Shown: piece after piece, positions 46,064 to 56,100 of the stretch | Layout of the letters: each line of letters begins with the position of its first letter | How positions within the stretch are numbered: the stretch's first letter is position 1 | Assembly: GCF_000282215.1 (NCBI RefSeq) | Contig: NZ_AKJS01000070.1 | Location: 94,544 to 158,543, forward strand | DNA length: 64,000 nucleotides | Direction: 5' to 3' | Source of the DNA: Pseudomonas sp. GM21 | GTDB taxonomy: Bacteria; Pseudomonadota; Gammaproteobacteria; Pseudomonadales; Pseudomonadaceae | Position numbers and translations under genes: made by a program | The notes under the pieces: generated by a model | Told to the model about the DNA's origin: nothing | The model's database searches: none | Seen by the model: the letters and a program-made list of their open reading frames with translations, nothing else

Positions 46064-46438
46064 ATGAAAGCCTTATGGAAAGAGTTTTCCACTTACGCGG
46101 TGGTTGGCGTGGCCAATACACTGATTCATTGGCAACTGTTTTATGTACTGCGCACCGCCGCCGAATGGACTCAGGCCGCCAGTAACGTTTCGGCGTTTTG
46201 TGTGGCTGCGGCGTTCTCTTTGTATGTGCATGCGCTGTACACATTCGACGCCAAATATTCGGTGCTTCGTTACCTGGTGTATCTCTGTTTCATGGGGGTG
46301 ATGAGTTTCGTTGTCGGCCATTTCGCTGATGTCTGGAACATTCACGGGTTGGTGACCGTCGCGTCATTCTCGCTCCTGAGCCTGATTTGCGGGTGGCTCT
46401 TTTCGAGATTTTTTCTGCTCGGCGATCATCAGCCATGA
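46064..46438 (+). CDS. GtrA family membrane protein
   Basis: The ATG at 46064, behind AAGGAAC, gives 124 residues with four predicted membrane helices (YAVVGVANTLIHWQLFYVL at the start, LISLICGWLFSRFFLLG-like ending). GtrA proteins help flip lipid-linked sugars in surface-glycan modification. Its stop overlaps the start of the HAD-UbiA gene (ATGA), the arrangement expected of a polyprenyl-phosphate sugar cluster. Confidence 0.87.
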   Translation: MKALWKEFSTYAVVGVANTLIHWQLFYVLRTAAEWTQAASNVSAFCVAAAFSLYVHALYTFDAKYSVLRYLVYLCFMGVMSFVVGHFADVWNIHGLVTVASFSLLSLICGWLFSRFFLLGDHQP

Positions 46439-47169
46439 AGGTTTTTCAGCGCGCAACGCGCCCACTGAAACAACTCAAGGCGCCGTCTCGACCGTTTGTT
46501 GTCGATCTGGATGGAACGCTTCTAAGGTCCGATCTTCTGTTCGAATGCGCCATGGCTTTTGTCCGTCGCCAGCCGTGGCGCTGGATACAGCCTTTGGGTT
46601 GGCTATGTCGTGGCAAAGCTTTTTTGAAAGAGCAATTGGCGAAGGCAACAGTTATCGACGTCACCCTGCTGCCCTACGACCCCGATGTGCTGGCCATGAT
46701 CGAGGCGCAGCGCAAGGAAGGGCGGAAAATTGTATTGGCCACCGCCAGTCATCATTCCTTGGCGTTGCGTGTTGCCGAGCATCTGAAGGTGTTTGATGAC
46801 GTCTTGGCCACAAGCCTTGAATGCAATCTGTCAGGTACACACAAGCGCGATTTGCTGGTGACGTTGTACGGTGAGAGAGGCTTTGATTACGCTGGCAATG
46901 CTTTTGAAGATCTGTCGATCTGGCGCGCGGCCGAACGCGCCTATGTCGTCAACCCGTTGCCGGGCGTCGAACACGCCACTAAAAGCCTGGTAAACGTCGA
47001 ACAAGTGGTTCGCGCCGGCGCGACGAATCTCAGGGATTGGTACAAGGCGTTTCGTATCCATCAATGGGCAAAAAACACCCTGATTTTTGTGCCTTTGCTG
47101 GCCGCACACCAGCTCGGCACTCCGCTCTTGGGGGATTCAGTCATTTCTGAATATCGATCTGATCGATAA
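46435..47169 (+). pseudogene. Truncated HAD-UbiA prenyltransferase gene
   Basis: The 244 residues start with a HAD phosphatase domain (FVVDLDGTLLRSD, then IVLATASHHSLALRVAEHL). They run into the first part of a UbiA prenyltransferase (LRDWYKAFRIHQWAKNTLIF). After LLAAHQLGTPLL the sequence leaves the family (GDSVISEYRSDR) and stops. Intact homologues are near 480 residues with several membrane helices and the DDxxD-type motifs, all absent here. The decaprenyl-phospho-arabinose-type partners that usually follow are also missing, so a deletion is likely. Confidence 0.75.
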
Positions 47170-47201
47170 GAGCCGCATAGCGACGCGCGGCTGTTATCGA
47201 T
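47162..47201. terminator. Strong hairpin at the end of the truncated UbiA gene
   Basis: ATCGATAAGAGCCGC (47162-47176) and GCGGCTGTTATCGAT (47187-47201) pair over 14 of 15 positions, overlapping the pseudogene stop. TTGGTTT follows. It may mark a deletion or insertion scar. Confidence 0.6.
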
Positions 47202-47206
47202 TTGGT

Positions 47207-47437
47207 TTACGCAGCCTCCTCATTCGGCTCAAAACTATCCGCCCGTGCCATCTGCCACATCCGTGAGTAGAACTCGCCGTTCACTTCTCCAGTGAGCAAC
47301 TCCCCCGGTTTGGCCCAGTCGGCGCCTATGGCCAGGACACTGGCGATGTCGAAGGCGCTGACGATCTTGCCGCTGGCTCCTGGCTCGTTTGCAAAGGGGC
47401 GGGCAACGTTCACGGCACTTGCTCTTTTTCGATTCAA
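47207..47437 (-). CDS. Small hypothetical protein, possibly coupled to the upstream membrane gene
   Basis: The frame gives 76 residues from a TTG that overlaps the stop of the upstream gene (TTGA), or 68 from the GTG at 47413. I do not recognise it. The C-terminal half (LAIGADWAKPGELLTGEVNG, FYSRMWQMARADSFEPNEEA) looks protein-like, with no membrane segment. It may instead be the tail of a gene lost in the neighbouring deletion. Confidence 0.35.
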   Translation of the reverse strand: MNRKRASAVNVARPFANEPGASGKIVSAFDIASVLAIGADWAKPGELLTGEVNGEFYSRMWQMARADSFEPNEEAA

Positions 47438-47904
47438 ACTTGAACGGAATGGGACATCAGTCGTTTTTTGTCTTCATGTTTTTGCTTGGCCCGGGGAAGG
47501 GCGTTGATGCAGTAGTTGACATAGTAGAAGCCGAAAAGCCCCGTATAGACCAGGCTCATCCGCAGTTCGAAATTGTGTTCAGCCAAGGCATAGGCTCGTA
47601 GCACTCTTCGAGCTCGGAAGCACCAGAGGAGAGATAGCAACATCAGCAACAGGAGCAAGATGCCGCTGGCGATGAGGGTGTATGGATGGTTCACCGTACT
47701 GAGATTTCCGACAACGCCGATGATAATCAGGTACCAGACAAGGAACGTCGTACTCATCGTTTTGATTCGAGTGACCTCTTCAAGTGCATTAAAGGTTTTG
47801 TACAGCCAGATATTCAGATAAAGACCACCCGTAGCCAACCCCAATAAAAACAGGTGAAACGTCTTTGTATTGATTTTTTCTTTTAGCGTTGAGATGTCGG
47901 ACAT
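47434..47904 (-). CDS. Small integral membrane protein (DUF4234-like)
   Basis: The 156 residues have four predicted membrane helices (FHLFLLGLATGGLYLNIWLY, TTFLVWYLIIIGVVGN, TLIASGILLLLLMLLSLLWC, VYTGLFGFYYVNYCIN). The YxxxWLYK pattern after the first helix resembles DUF4234-type proteins. Function is unknown. Base composition is lower in G+C than in its neighbours, suggesting acquisition. Confidence 0.65.
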   Translation of the reverse strand: MSDISTLKEKINTKTFHLFLLGLATGGLYLNIWLYKTFNALEEVTRIKTMSTTFLVWYLIIIGVVGNLSTVNHPYTLIASGILLLLLMLLSLLWCFRARRVLRAYALAEHNFELRMSLVYTGLFGFYYVNYCINALPRAKQKHEDKKRLMSHSVQV

Positions 47905-48119
47905 ACCGGGGGCTCCATTGGCTGCGAGATGGGCGAGTGACCGTTGATAAACGGGACGACCACGCTATCAAACTCGGACGTGGGAAATTTCCGAGCCGGT
48001 AAGTGGATAGCTCCTGTTGTTCACGCGATCCGGATGTCAGCCTTGTAATGTCGGTCTGGTGACGAGGCCATGGCGAGCATGTGATCCTTGTAGTTTTTAC
48101 CCAAGGCCCTCTCTGATCC

Positions 48120-48554
48120 ATGACACTTCCATCCGCTGACACACCGCGCCTCATCCGCATCGCCGCCGCCCTGTTGATAGGCCCCGACGGCCGCACATTG
48201 CTAGTGCGCAAGCGCGGCACCCAGGCCTTCATGCAGCCGGGCGGCAAGATCGAAGCCCGTGAACAACCGGTACACGCGCTGGCCCGAGAGCTGGAAGAGG
48301 AACTGGGTCTGGTCATCGATCCAGCGCACGCCCGTTACCTTGGGCAATTCTCGGCACCGGCCGCCAACGAGCCGGGATTTGTCGTACACGCCGAACTGTT
48401 TTTGCTGACTATCGACATCGACGTCACCCCGGCAGCCGAGATCGAAGAAGTGATCTGGATTGACCCGGCCACCGATGGCGATGTCACGCTGGCGCCATTG
48501 ACACGGGACCTGATCCTGCCGTTTTATCGAGCATCGCTGACCGAACCTGCCTGA
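48120..48554 (+). CDS. Nudix hydrolase
   Basis: The 144 residues hold a perfect Nudix box, GX5EX7REUXEEXGU, from G42 to L64 (GGKIEAREQPVHALARELEE then ELGL). It hydrolyses a nucleoside-diphosphate-linked substrate with a divalent metal. The exact substrate cannot be read from sequence, although the MutT/Ap-type small Nudix fold fits. It is followed 24 bases later by the LysE gene, and the three genes 48120-49717 look like one transcript. Confidence 0.93.
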   Translation: MTLPSADTPRLIRIAAALLIGPDGRTLLVRKRGTQAFMQPGGKIEAREQPVHALARELEEELGLVIDPAHARYLGQFSAPAANEPGFVVHAELFLLTIDIDVTPAAEIEEVIWIDPATDGDVTLAPLTRDLILPFYRASLTEPA

Positions 48555-48578
48555 TCATTACCGGACGAAGGATTGCTC

Positions 48579-49217
48579 ATGATCCCACTTCAAGACCTGC
48601 TGATTTTTGCTGCCGCCGCGTTGCTGATGGTGCTGACGCCGGGGCCGAACATGATCTATCTGATCTCCCGTTCCATCTGCCAGGGGCGCAAGGCCGGCGT
48701 GACGTCATTGCTGGGCGTTGTCGCGGGGTTCTTCGTGCATTTGTTCGCCGCCGCTGCCGGGTTGACTGCGGTGTTCCTGGCGGTGCCGATGGCCTATGAA
48801 GTGTTGAAATGGGCGGGGGCGTTGTACTTGCTGTGGCTGGCCTGGCAGGCGGTCAAACCCGGTGCGCGTTCACCGTTTGAAGCGCAGCAATTGCCGCCGG
48901 ATTCGTCGCGCAGACTGATCACCATGGGCTTTCTCACCAGCGCGTTGAACCCGAAGATCGCGGTTTTTTACCTGTCGGTGTTTCCGCAGTTCATCAACCC
49001 TGAACATGGCTCGGTATTCAGCCAAAGCTTCATCCTTGGCCTGACGCAGATCAGCGTCAGCTTCTGCGTCAACCTGCTGATCGCGCTGTTCGCGGCGGGC
49101 ATCGCGTCCTGGTTCGTCAACAACCCGACCTGGCTGGCGGCACAGCGTTATGTCATGGGAGGTGTGTTGGCGGCGCTGGCGGTGCGGCTGATGCTTGAGC
49201 AACGCAGGACGGCGTGA
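48579..49217 (+). CDS. LysE family amino-acid exporter (RhtB-like)
   Basis: The ATG at 48579 gives 212 residues with six predicted membrane helices. The family motif LLMVLTPGPNMIYLISRSIC is at the N-terminus, and FLTSALNPKIAVFYLSVFPQ is in the middle. It exports amino acids or their analogues across the inner membrane; the substrate is undetermined. It ends GTGA, overlapping a possible start of the next gene. Confidence 0.92.
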   Translation: MIPLQDLLIFAAAALLMVLTPGPNMIYLISRSICQGRKAGVTSLLGVVAGFFVHLFAAAAGLTAVFLAVPMAYEVLKWAGALYLLWLAWQAVKPGARSPFEAQQLPPDSSRRLITMGFLTSALNPKIAVFYLSVFPQFINPEHGSVFSQSFILGLTQISVSFCVNLLIALFAAGIASWFVNNPTWLAAQRYVMGGVLAALAVRLMLEQRRTA

Positions 49218-49717
49218 ACATGTGGATTGAACGGCTCGATGCCAGTCATGCCCTGGCTTACCGGGATTTGATGCTCGAAGCCTACGACTTGCATCCCCAG
49301 GCATTCACTTCGAGTGTGCGCGAGCGCGCCGCGATGCCGCTGAATTGGTGGGAAAAGCGCCTGACCAGCAAGCTGGATGCGGTGTTTGGGGCATTTGAAG
49401 AAGGCAGGCTGGCGGGCATTGTCGGGTTGGCATTTGAACCGCGAGAAAAAGCCCGGCACAAGGCGACGCTGTTTGGCATGTACGTTTCAGGTAAGGTCCG
49501 CCAGCGCGGGGTGGGGCATCAACTGGTGCAGGCGGCGTTGGCCGAGGCGCGCAACCATCAGGGCTTGAGGTTGATCAAGCTGACCGTCACCGCCGGCAAC
49601 GACGCCGCGTTCAATTTGTACAGCCGTTGCGGCTTCATCCAGTTCGGCCTCGAACCCATGGCGGTGCGCGTGGGCGAGGACTACTTCGACAAAATCCATA
49701 TGTGGCGTGAAGTCTAA
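49214..49717 (+). CDS. GNAT family N-acetyltransferase
   Basis: The 167 residues start at a GTG overlapping the LysE stop; an ATG at 49220 is equally possible. The acetyl-CoA binding motif A appears as GMYVSGKVRQRGVGHQLVQA and motif B as NDAAFNLYSRCGFIQFG. The acceptor is unknown. Tight coupling to the exporter suggests a shared small-molecule or amino-acid resistance role, which is inference only. Confidence 0.9.
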   Translation: MNMWIERLDASHALAYRDLMLEAYDLHPQAFTSSVRERAAMPLNWWEKRLTSKLDAVFGAFEEGRLAGIVGLAFEPREKARHKATLFGMYVSGKVRQRGVGHQLVQAALAEARNHQGLRLIKLTVTAGNDAAFNLYSRCGFIQFGLEPMAVRVGEDYFDKIHMWREV

Positions 49718-49727
49718 GGCTCACCGA

Positions 49728-49772
49728 TATCCCCTGTAGGATCGCCGCACCGCCGCTCCTACAGGGGATATG
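49728..49772. repeat. 15-bp perfect inverted repeat between converging genes
   Basis: ATATCCCCTGTAGGA (49728-49742) and TCCTACAGGGGATAT (49758-49772) lie between the GNAT gene and metR. There is no T-run. It may act as a terminator hairpin or be a short REP-like element. Confidence 0.7.
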
Positions 49773-49777
49773 TGTTC

Positions 49778-50695
49778 CTAGCGGACTGCGCTCACGCCAT
49801 CCAGCGTCGAGAACGACGTGTCCTTCGCCGTCAGCAAAAAATCACGCATATACGGCGCATCCAGCATGTCCGCCCGGATCCCCGCGTACAGCGTCGCAAA
49901 CAAGCCTTTCTCACCCAGTCGCTTGGCCTTCACGTAACCGCGCGAGCTGTACTCATGCAGCGCCCAATGCGGCATGCCGCACACGCCGCGTCCGCTGGCC
50001 ACCAGTTGCATCATCATCACCGTCAGTTCCGAGGTGCGGACCTGCGCCGGTTCGATATCGGCGGGTTCGAGGAAACGGGTGAAAATGTCCAGCCGATCAC
50101 GTTCCACCGGGTACGTGATCAAGGTTTCCGTGAGCAGATCTTCCGGCACGATGTACGCCTTGCTCGCCAACCGGTGCTGGTTGGCCACCGCCAGCATGGC
50201 TTCATAGGTGAACAGTGGCACATAGGTAATGCCGGCGATGTCCAGCGGATCAGAGGTCACTACCAAGTCCAGATCGCCACGGGCCAGCGCCGGCAGCGGC
50301 GCAAAGGAAAAACCCGAGGCCAGGTCGAGTTCGACTTCCGGCCAGGCATCGCGGAACTGGTCGATGGTCGGCATCAGCCACTGGAAGCAACTGTGGCACT
50401 CGATCGCCATGTGCAAGCGCCCGGCCGTGCCGCCGGCCAAACGCGCGATGTCACGCTCGGCACCGCGCAGCAGTGGCAGGGTCGCGTCGGCCAGTTGCAG
50501 CAGGCGCAAACCGGCGCTGGTGAAGCGCACTGGCTTGGTCTTGCGCACGAACAACGGCATGCCCATGCGTTCCTCCAGTTCCTTGAACTGGTGGGACAGG
50601 GCCGATTGCGTCAGGTGCAGACGGTCGGCGGCATCGACCAGGCTGTCGGCTTCGCGCAAGGCGTGCAGGGTCTTGAGGTGACGGATTTCAAGCAC
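49778..50695 (-). CDS. metR: LysR-type regulator MetR
   Basis: MetR activates metE with homocysteine as co-effector. The GTG at 50695, behind GGAG, gives 305 residues from VLEIRHLKTLHALREADSLV, the MetR length. The longer frame start at 50752 is inside the divergent control region and is rejected. The winged HTH (DAADRLHLTQSALSHQFKEL) is followed by a substrate-binding domain with IECHSCFQWLMPTIDQFR. It is divergent from metE, as in enterobacteria, so the 119-base gap controls both genes. Confidence 0.95.
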   Translation of the reverse strand: MLEIRHLKTLHALREADSLVDAADRLHLTQSALSHQFKELEERMGMPLFVRKTKPVRFTSAGLRLLQLADATLPLLRGAERDIARLAGGTAGRLHMAIECHSCFQWLMPTIDQFRDAWPEVELDLASGFSFAPLPALARGDLDLVVTSDPLDIAGITYVPLFTYEAMLAVANQHRLASKAYIVPEDLLTETLITYPVERDRLDIFTRFLEPADIEPAQVRTSELTVMMMQLVASGRGVCGMPHWALHEYSSRGYVKAKRLGEKGLFATLYAGIRADMLDAPYMRDFLLTAKDTSFSTLDGVSAVR

Positions 50696-50738
50696 CGGAG
50701 GGCTCCATGAGGAAAACTTGTGATCAACACGAAAAGGT

Positions 50739-50751
50739 TGAGTTTGTCTCA
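50739..50751. promoter_or_regulatory. Candidate MetR binding site
   Basis: TGAG-TTTGT-CTCA is a perfect inverted repeat with the TGAA-N5-TTCA spacing of the E. coli MetR box (one base changed per half) and the T-N11-A form of LysR sites. It lies in the metR-metE gap. Confidence 0.5.
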
Positions 50752-50814
50752 TGATGGGTTAGCTGTCGACAATAGCGCCATGTTTACAGCAATCTTTTAC
50801 AGAGAGAACTCACC

Positions 50815-53127
50815 ATGGCGCTGGCCCATACACTTGGTTTCCCACGCATAGGCGCGGACCGCGAACTGAAAACAGCCCTCGAAGCCTACTGGAAGGGCGA
50901 TCTCGATCAGGACGCGCTGTACAGCGTTGGCCGCCAATTGCGCGCCACCCATTGGCAGTTGCAGAAAGACGCCGGAATCGACCTGCTGCCGGTCGGCGAT
51001 TTCGCCTGGTACGACCAGGTGCTGACCCATTCCCTGACCTTCGGCGTGGTCCCCGAGCGTTTCGACAGCGCAAAGGACGCCAACGGCCGGCCGACCCTCG
51101 ACACCCTGTTCGCCATGGCCCGAGGCGCCGTAGCGACCTGCTGTGGCGGCGAACACGGCCCAGCGCAATACGCCCAGGAACTGACCAAGTGGTTCGACAC
51201 CAACTACCACTACCTGGTCCCGGAATTCAGCGCTGACCAAACATTCAAACTGAGCTGGGAACAACTGTTCGATGAAGTCGACGAAGCCAGGGCTCTCGGT
51301 CATAACGTCAAGCCGGTGATCATCGGCCCGCTGACTTATCTGTGGCTGGGCAAGGCTAAAGGCAACGACTTCGACAAACTCGACCTGCTGGAACGCCTGC
51401 TGCCGGTGTACAACGAAATTCTCATGCGCCTTGCCGCTCAAGGCGTGGAATGGGTGCAGATCGACGAGCCGATCCTGACCCTCGACCTGCCGCAAGCCTG
51501 GAAAAATGCGTTCGAACGGGCCTATCACATCCTTCAATACTCACCGCTGAAAAAACTGGTGGCGACCTACTTCAGTGGTCTGGAAGACAACCTCGGCCTG
51601 GCCGTTGGCTTGCCGGTGCAAGGCCTGCACATCGACGCCGTACGCGCGCCGGATCAACTCGGCCAGGTGCTGGATCGCCTGCCAACCTACAAGATTCTCT
51701 CGGTCGGTCTCGTCAATGGTCGCAACGTTTGGCGCTGTGAACTGGAGCAAGTGTTGGCGCAACTGCAACCGGCCCAGGAACGTTTCGGCGACAACCTTTG
51801 GGTCAGCAGCTCCTGCTCGCTCTTGCACAGCCCGGTGGACCTGGAGCGCGAAGACAAACTCGACCCTGAACTGAAAAGCTGGCTGGCCTTTGCCGTGCAG
51901 AAGTGTGGCGAGATCGCCGTATTGCGCGACGCCCTCAACGATCCGCAATCGCCCAAAGTGCAAGCCGCCCTGGCCGAGAGCCGAGCGATCCAGGTCAGTC
52001 GTGCCGAATCGCCGCGCATCCATAAAGCGCAAGTTCAGGCACGCATCAACGCCATCGGCGCAGCAGACAGCCAACGCCAGTCGCCGTTTGCCCAGCGCAT
52101 CGAACAGCAACGTGCATGCCTGAAACTGCCGGCATTCCCGACCACTACCATCGGCTCATTCCCGCAGACCGGTTCGATCCGTCTGGCGCGTCAGGCATTC
52201 AAGCAAGGCAAGCTGTCGGCCAACGATTACACCGATGCCATGCACAGCGAAATCCGCCACGCCGTGAAAATACAGGAACGCCTTGGACTGGACGTGTTGG
52301 TGCACGGAGAAGCCGAACGCAATGACATGGTCGAATACTTCGCCGAACAGTTGGACGGCTACCTGTTCACCCGTTTCGGCTGGGTGCAGAGCTACGGTTC
52401 GCGCTGCGTGAAACCGGCGATTATCTACGGCGACCTCAGCCGTCCGAAGGCGATGACGGTCGACTGGATCACTTATGCACAGGGCCTGACTGACAAGGTC
52501 ATGAAAGGCATGCTGACCGGTCCCGTGACCATGCTGATGTGGTCGTTCCCCCGTGAAGACGTGTCGCGCAAAATCCAGGCGCAGCAGTTGGCGCTGGCCC
52601 TGCGTGACGAAGTGGTGGACCTGGAAAACGCCGGCATCAAGATCGTGCAGATCGACGAAGCCGCGTTCCGCGAAGGCTTGCCGTTGCGCCGGGCGCAATG
52701 GCAGGAATACCTGGACTGGGCGGTGGAAGCCTTCCGTTTGAGCGCCTCCGGTGTACGTGACGAAACCCAGATCCACACCCACATGTGCTACAGCGAATTC
52801 AATGACGTGATTAAGTCCATCGCGGCGATGGATGCCGACGTGATCACCCTCGAAACCTCGCGTTCGGACATGGAGTTGCTGGAAGCCTTCGAAGCTTTCG
52901 ACTACCCGAACGACATTGGCCCAGGCGTCTACGACATCCACTCGCCACGGGTGCCGGACACGGGCGAGATGGTCAAGTTGATGAGCAAAGCCGTGAAACG
53001 GATTCCGGCCGAGCGCTTGTGGGTGAATCCGGATTGCGGATTGAAAACCCGGGCGTGGCCTGAGACGGAAGCGGCGCTGGTCAACATGGTCGCGGCGGCA
53101 CGGCAACTGCGCAGTCAGTTGGCATAA
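50815..53127 (+). CDS. metE: Cobalamin-independent methionine synthase
   Basis: MetE transfers the methyl of 5-methyltetrahydropteroyltri-L-glutamate to homocysteine. The 770 residues match the family length. The N-terminal barrel starts [20 protein letters not shown]. The catalytic barrel has [20 protein letters not shown] and the zinc ligands H656 and C658 ([10 protein letters not shown]) and C741 (NPDCGLKTR). An AGAGAG ribosome site precedes the ATG. It is divergently transcribed from metR and ends in a strong terminator. Confidence 0.97.
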   Translation: MALAHTLGFPRIGADRELKTALEAYWKGDLDQDALYSVGRQLRATHWQLQKDAGIDLLPVGDFAWYDQVLTHSLTFGVVPERFDSAKDANGRPTLDTLFAMARGAVATCCGGEHGPAQYAQELTKWFDTNYHYLVPEFSADQTFKLSWEQLFDEVDEARALGHNVKPVIIGPLTYLWLGKAKGNDFDKLDLLERLLPVYNEILMRLAAQGVEWVQIDEPILTLDLPQAWKNAFERAYHILQYSPLKKLVATYFSGLEDNLGLAVGLPVQGLHIDAVRAPDQLGQVLDRLPTYKILSVGLVNGRNVWRCELEQVLAQLQPAQERFGDNLWVSSSCSLLHSPVDLEREDKLDPELKSWLAFAVQKCGEIAVLRDALNDPQSPKVQAALAESRAIQVSRAESPRIHKAQVQARINAIGAADSQRQSPFAQRIEQQRACLKLPAFPTTTIGSFPQTGSIRLARQAFKQGKLSANDYTDAMHSEIRHAVKIQERLGLDVLVHGEAERNDMVEYFAEQLDGYLFTRFGWVQSYGSRCVKPAIIYGDLSRPKAMTVDWITYAQGLTDKVMKGMLTGPVTMLMWSFPREDVSRKIQAQQLALALRDEVVDLENAGIKIVQIDEAAFREGLPLRRAQWQEYLDWAVEAFRLSASGVRDETQIHTHMCYSEFNDVIKSIAAMDADVITLETSRSDMELLEAFEAFDYPNDIGPGVYDIHSPRVPDTGEMVKLMSKAVKRIPAERLWVNPDCGLKTRAWPETEAALVNMVAAARQLRSQLA

Positions 53128-53134
53128 GGAGCCC

Positions 53135-53165
53135 AAAACGGGAGCGGTAACACCGCTCCCGTTTT
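53135..53165. terminator. Bidirectional terminator after metE
   Basis: AAAACGGGAGCGG-TAACA-CCGCTCCCGTTTT is a perfect 13-bp stem between converging genes. Confidence 0.93.
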
Positions 53166-53170
53166 GCGTT

Positions 53171-56100
53171 TTAAAGCGGGTCGAAATGTTGAAGGGCTGC
53201 TGATTTCTTGCCGATGTCGGCGTAAGGCAGGTCGGCGTTATCGGCGTGAGTCAGAAACCGGTGCTCCGGCAGTTTCAGATGAGCCTTTTCAAATTCACCG
53301 AATGCAGGGGCTGCCTTGCTGTAGTGAAAATGGGCATACCACATCACCTTGGGCGGTGTTTGCGTCAGGTCTCGCACCTCGTATTCCTGCAGGTAGTCGG
53401 TGCGTCCGTCCGCACGTTTACCCAGATTTTCCATCGGTTTTTGCTTGTGGATATCAACGATTTTCTTCTGCGCGGAATTTTGCTTCATGAGGTAATCCAG
53501 CATGCCATCGGTGGGGTTTCGACTTTTCATCGAGTACTCGATACGCAGCGTCCGTCCGATGTCGGTCAGTTCTGTAGACTTGTCACGCAGTTGCTGGATG
53601 AGCGCGTTAGTGGGTTGAAGATCTTCGATCGTCAGGGCGCGCCGGCCGAGTTCGGCGGCCTCGCTGAGCATCATGTGTTCCAGGTCAACGGGCAGCATGT
53701 CCTGCTGGGCATAGGCCTCGACGCGGGTCTTGTACGCCGCTTGAGCAGCGAGTCGGCTACGGGCATCGGCCGTTAACGCTCCGAGGTCTCTGTGCGCGGG
53801 GTGAACCCCCTGTTCCTGAGGATTCAGCAGGCGAAACTTGCCGTTTGTCCCTTGCTCCCAAACCTCCTCGAATCCGCCCTGGCCTGTCAGGGTGTATTGG
53901 CGCTTTTGGGTCGTCGGTTCCCAGCGCTCTTCCCCGATCAGCAATTGATCGTCTTCGGTGGTGAACACTTTTTTGCTGCGCTTTCCGGCAGGAAGCGCTG
54001 ACACCGGCTGATCGATAGCTTTGCGTGCCCGTTCGGCCATTTTCTCGATACCCAGCAGCAGTGGTCCCACAGCGTCCAGATGGAAGTGCTGGGGATAGCT
54101 GGCGGTCCAGGCATTCATATTGCGGCGAAACTCCCCGTAAAGATCGAGGCACTCTTGCAATATCTGATTGCGCTGGGCTCGGGTGGCGCTCACTTCCGGC
54201 AGGCTGTGTTGGGTGAACAGGGCGCGATCGACTTTGGTTCGCAATGTGTGTGCGCGTGTTTGCAGGTAGAACCAGGAAACATCGCTGGTGCTGTCGTAGC
54301 GTTTGACGATTTCCAGCAGTTGACCGGTTTTCAAGTACAGCTGACTGGCCTCATTGAGCTTCGCGTTCAAGTCCGCGAAGGCGCGGCTCAAGTTTGTTTT
54401 TGTCGGTTTGTCGGTAATGCGCGGGTACCACAGGTTGAGGTCGCGCATGTGGGCATCGATGGCGTCGAAGTCGCGCATTATCTCCAGGCGCAGCTTCCTG
54501 ATGTTCTCCAGAATACGCAGACGCTCGGCCAGTGCCTCGGCCGGCAGTGCGTCCAACTGGTCCAGCAGATCGTCTATCCTGTCCGTCAGGGTCAGTGCCC
54601 GTTGACCGGTCAGGGCCACCCGTTGTCTGGCCCGATCGGCCAGTAAAAAGGCGACATTGCTTTGTATTTCCTTGATCTCGCGCATGTTCTTGCCACGCGT
54701 CAAGGGGCGTAGCTCAGCCAAGGTCTGGTATTGCTTGCTGCCCAGTTCCATGTCCTTGATGCACGCGGCTTCGAATGCCTGTGCCAGCGCTGGGCGAAGG
54801 TTTTCGGGGCTGGCGTTGTACGTTTTCATCAGGGCGGTGGTACGCGTCATCTGGGCGTCGAAGAGCGTGGCCGTGGCATTGGCGGTTTCGCTTAGCGCTT
54901 GTTGGCGGCGCAAGGTCTGGTCGGTCCACCAGCGCGGCAGGCGTTCGCGAATGGCGGCCGGCCAGAGGGGATCGAGGCCGTCCGCCAAGTGCCCGAGTAC
55001 GCCACCGCCCCCCAGCCCGCCGCCCTCGAAGGTCACCCCGTAGACACCGAACCAAGTGTCCCAGTTACCGGCCTCATCGAGGCCCACCGGTTGCTTGTAG
55101 GTTTTTTGTCGAGTGCCGCAAAGACGCCAGTTGCGTGAGTCGCTGCTGCGCTCAACCTGGTAGATACGCCCCTGGCGGACGATAAAGTCACCGTCGGCAT
55201 GCCGGTAGACATTGCGGTAAATCCCATGGGTTGCCGGCTCCAGACCGGTCAGGGAGATCGGTTTTTCGTACTCGTACCCGGCGAACCGCTGGACAACATG
55301 CCGGGCCCGGCGCTTCGACGGCGCTTGCAGTGCCCCGGCTTTTTGACCCAAGGCGCGTAGCTGACGAATACGCGTCAGCGAGCGAGCGCCCTTGGCGGTC
55401 CTGGCCCCGACGGACCCCCCCGGAAGAAGGTCCATGGCGGCATCGACCAATGACATCAACACCGATTCAATTTCCGTCAGACCATCGCCTACCTCACCGC
55501 GCAACAAGGACGCGACGGCGCGGTTTGCGCTGTTCCAGGCATCGTAGAGGGCGATGCCCGCGCCGACAAAGGGCACCATGCCCAAAGCCATTTTTATGTA
55601 ATTGAACGCCCTCGGCCCGTTGAGCGCGTAGCGTTCCAGGTACAAGGCATCGTTGGAACGCGAAGTGCCGCGATGCGCTTCGATCAGGCGCCCCATGTGC
55701 GCATTGAGTAGATGGGCCGACAACGACGTTGTTTTCGGCCAAGGCAGGCCGACCCCGATCATCGCGTCGAAATGCTTGAGCACGGCCTGGTTGATGCGGC
55801 TTGCATGGGCTCGCACGTCACCGATCAAGGCGCGTGCGGCCAGATAACTGACCATCTCGCTGCGCAGGCATAGATTGAACAACGCGCGGCGAGCAGTCTC
55901 GAGGTTGTCGTAGCGGCGCAGGAATTGGCCGTCAGGGCTGTCAGGCAGATACAGCAGGGTCATCCCGCTGACTTGTTCTTGAACGAAGGTCACCCCGGAC
56001 AAAGTTGTGCCTCCTTCGTTGGGGGTGTCCTTGCCCCCGGCGCTCAGGTACGCCGGCAGGAGCACGATGCGCTTGTCCGCAACGTTCCAGGCTTGCGGGG

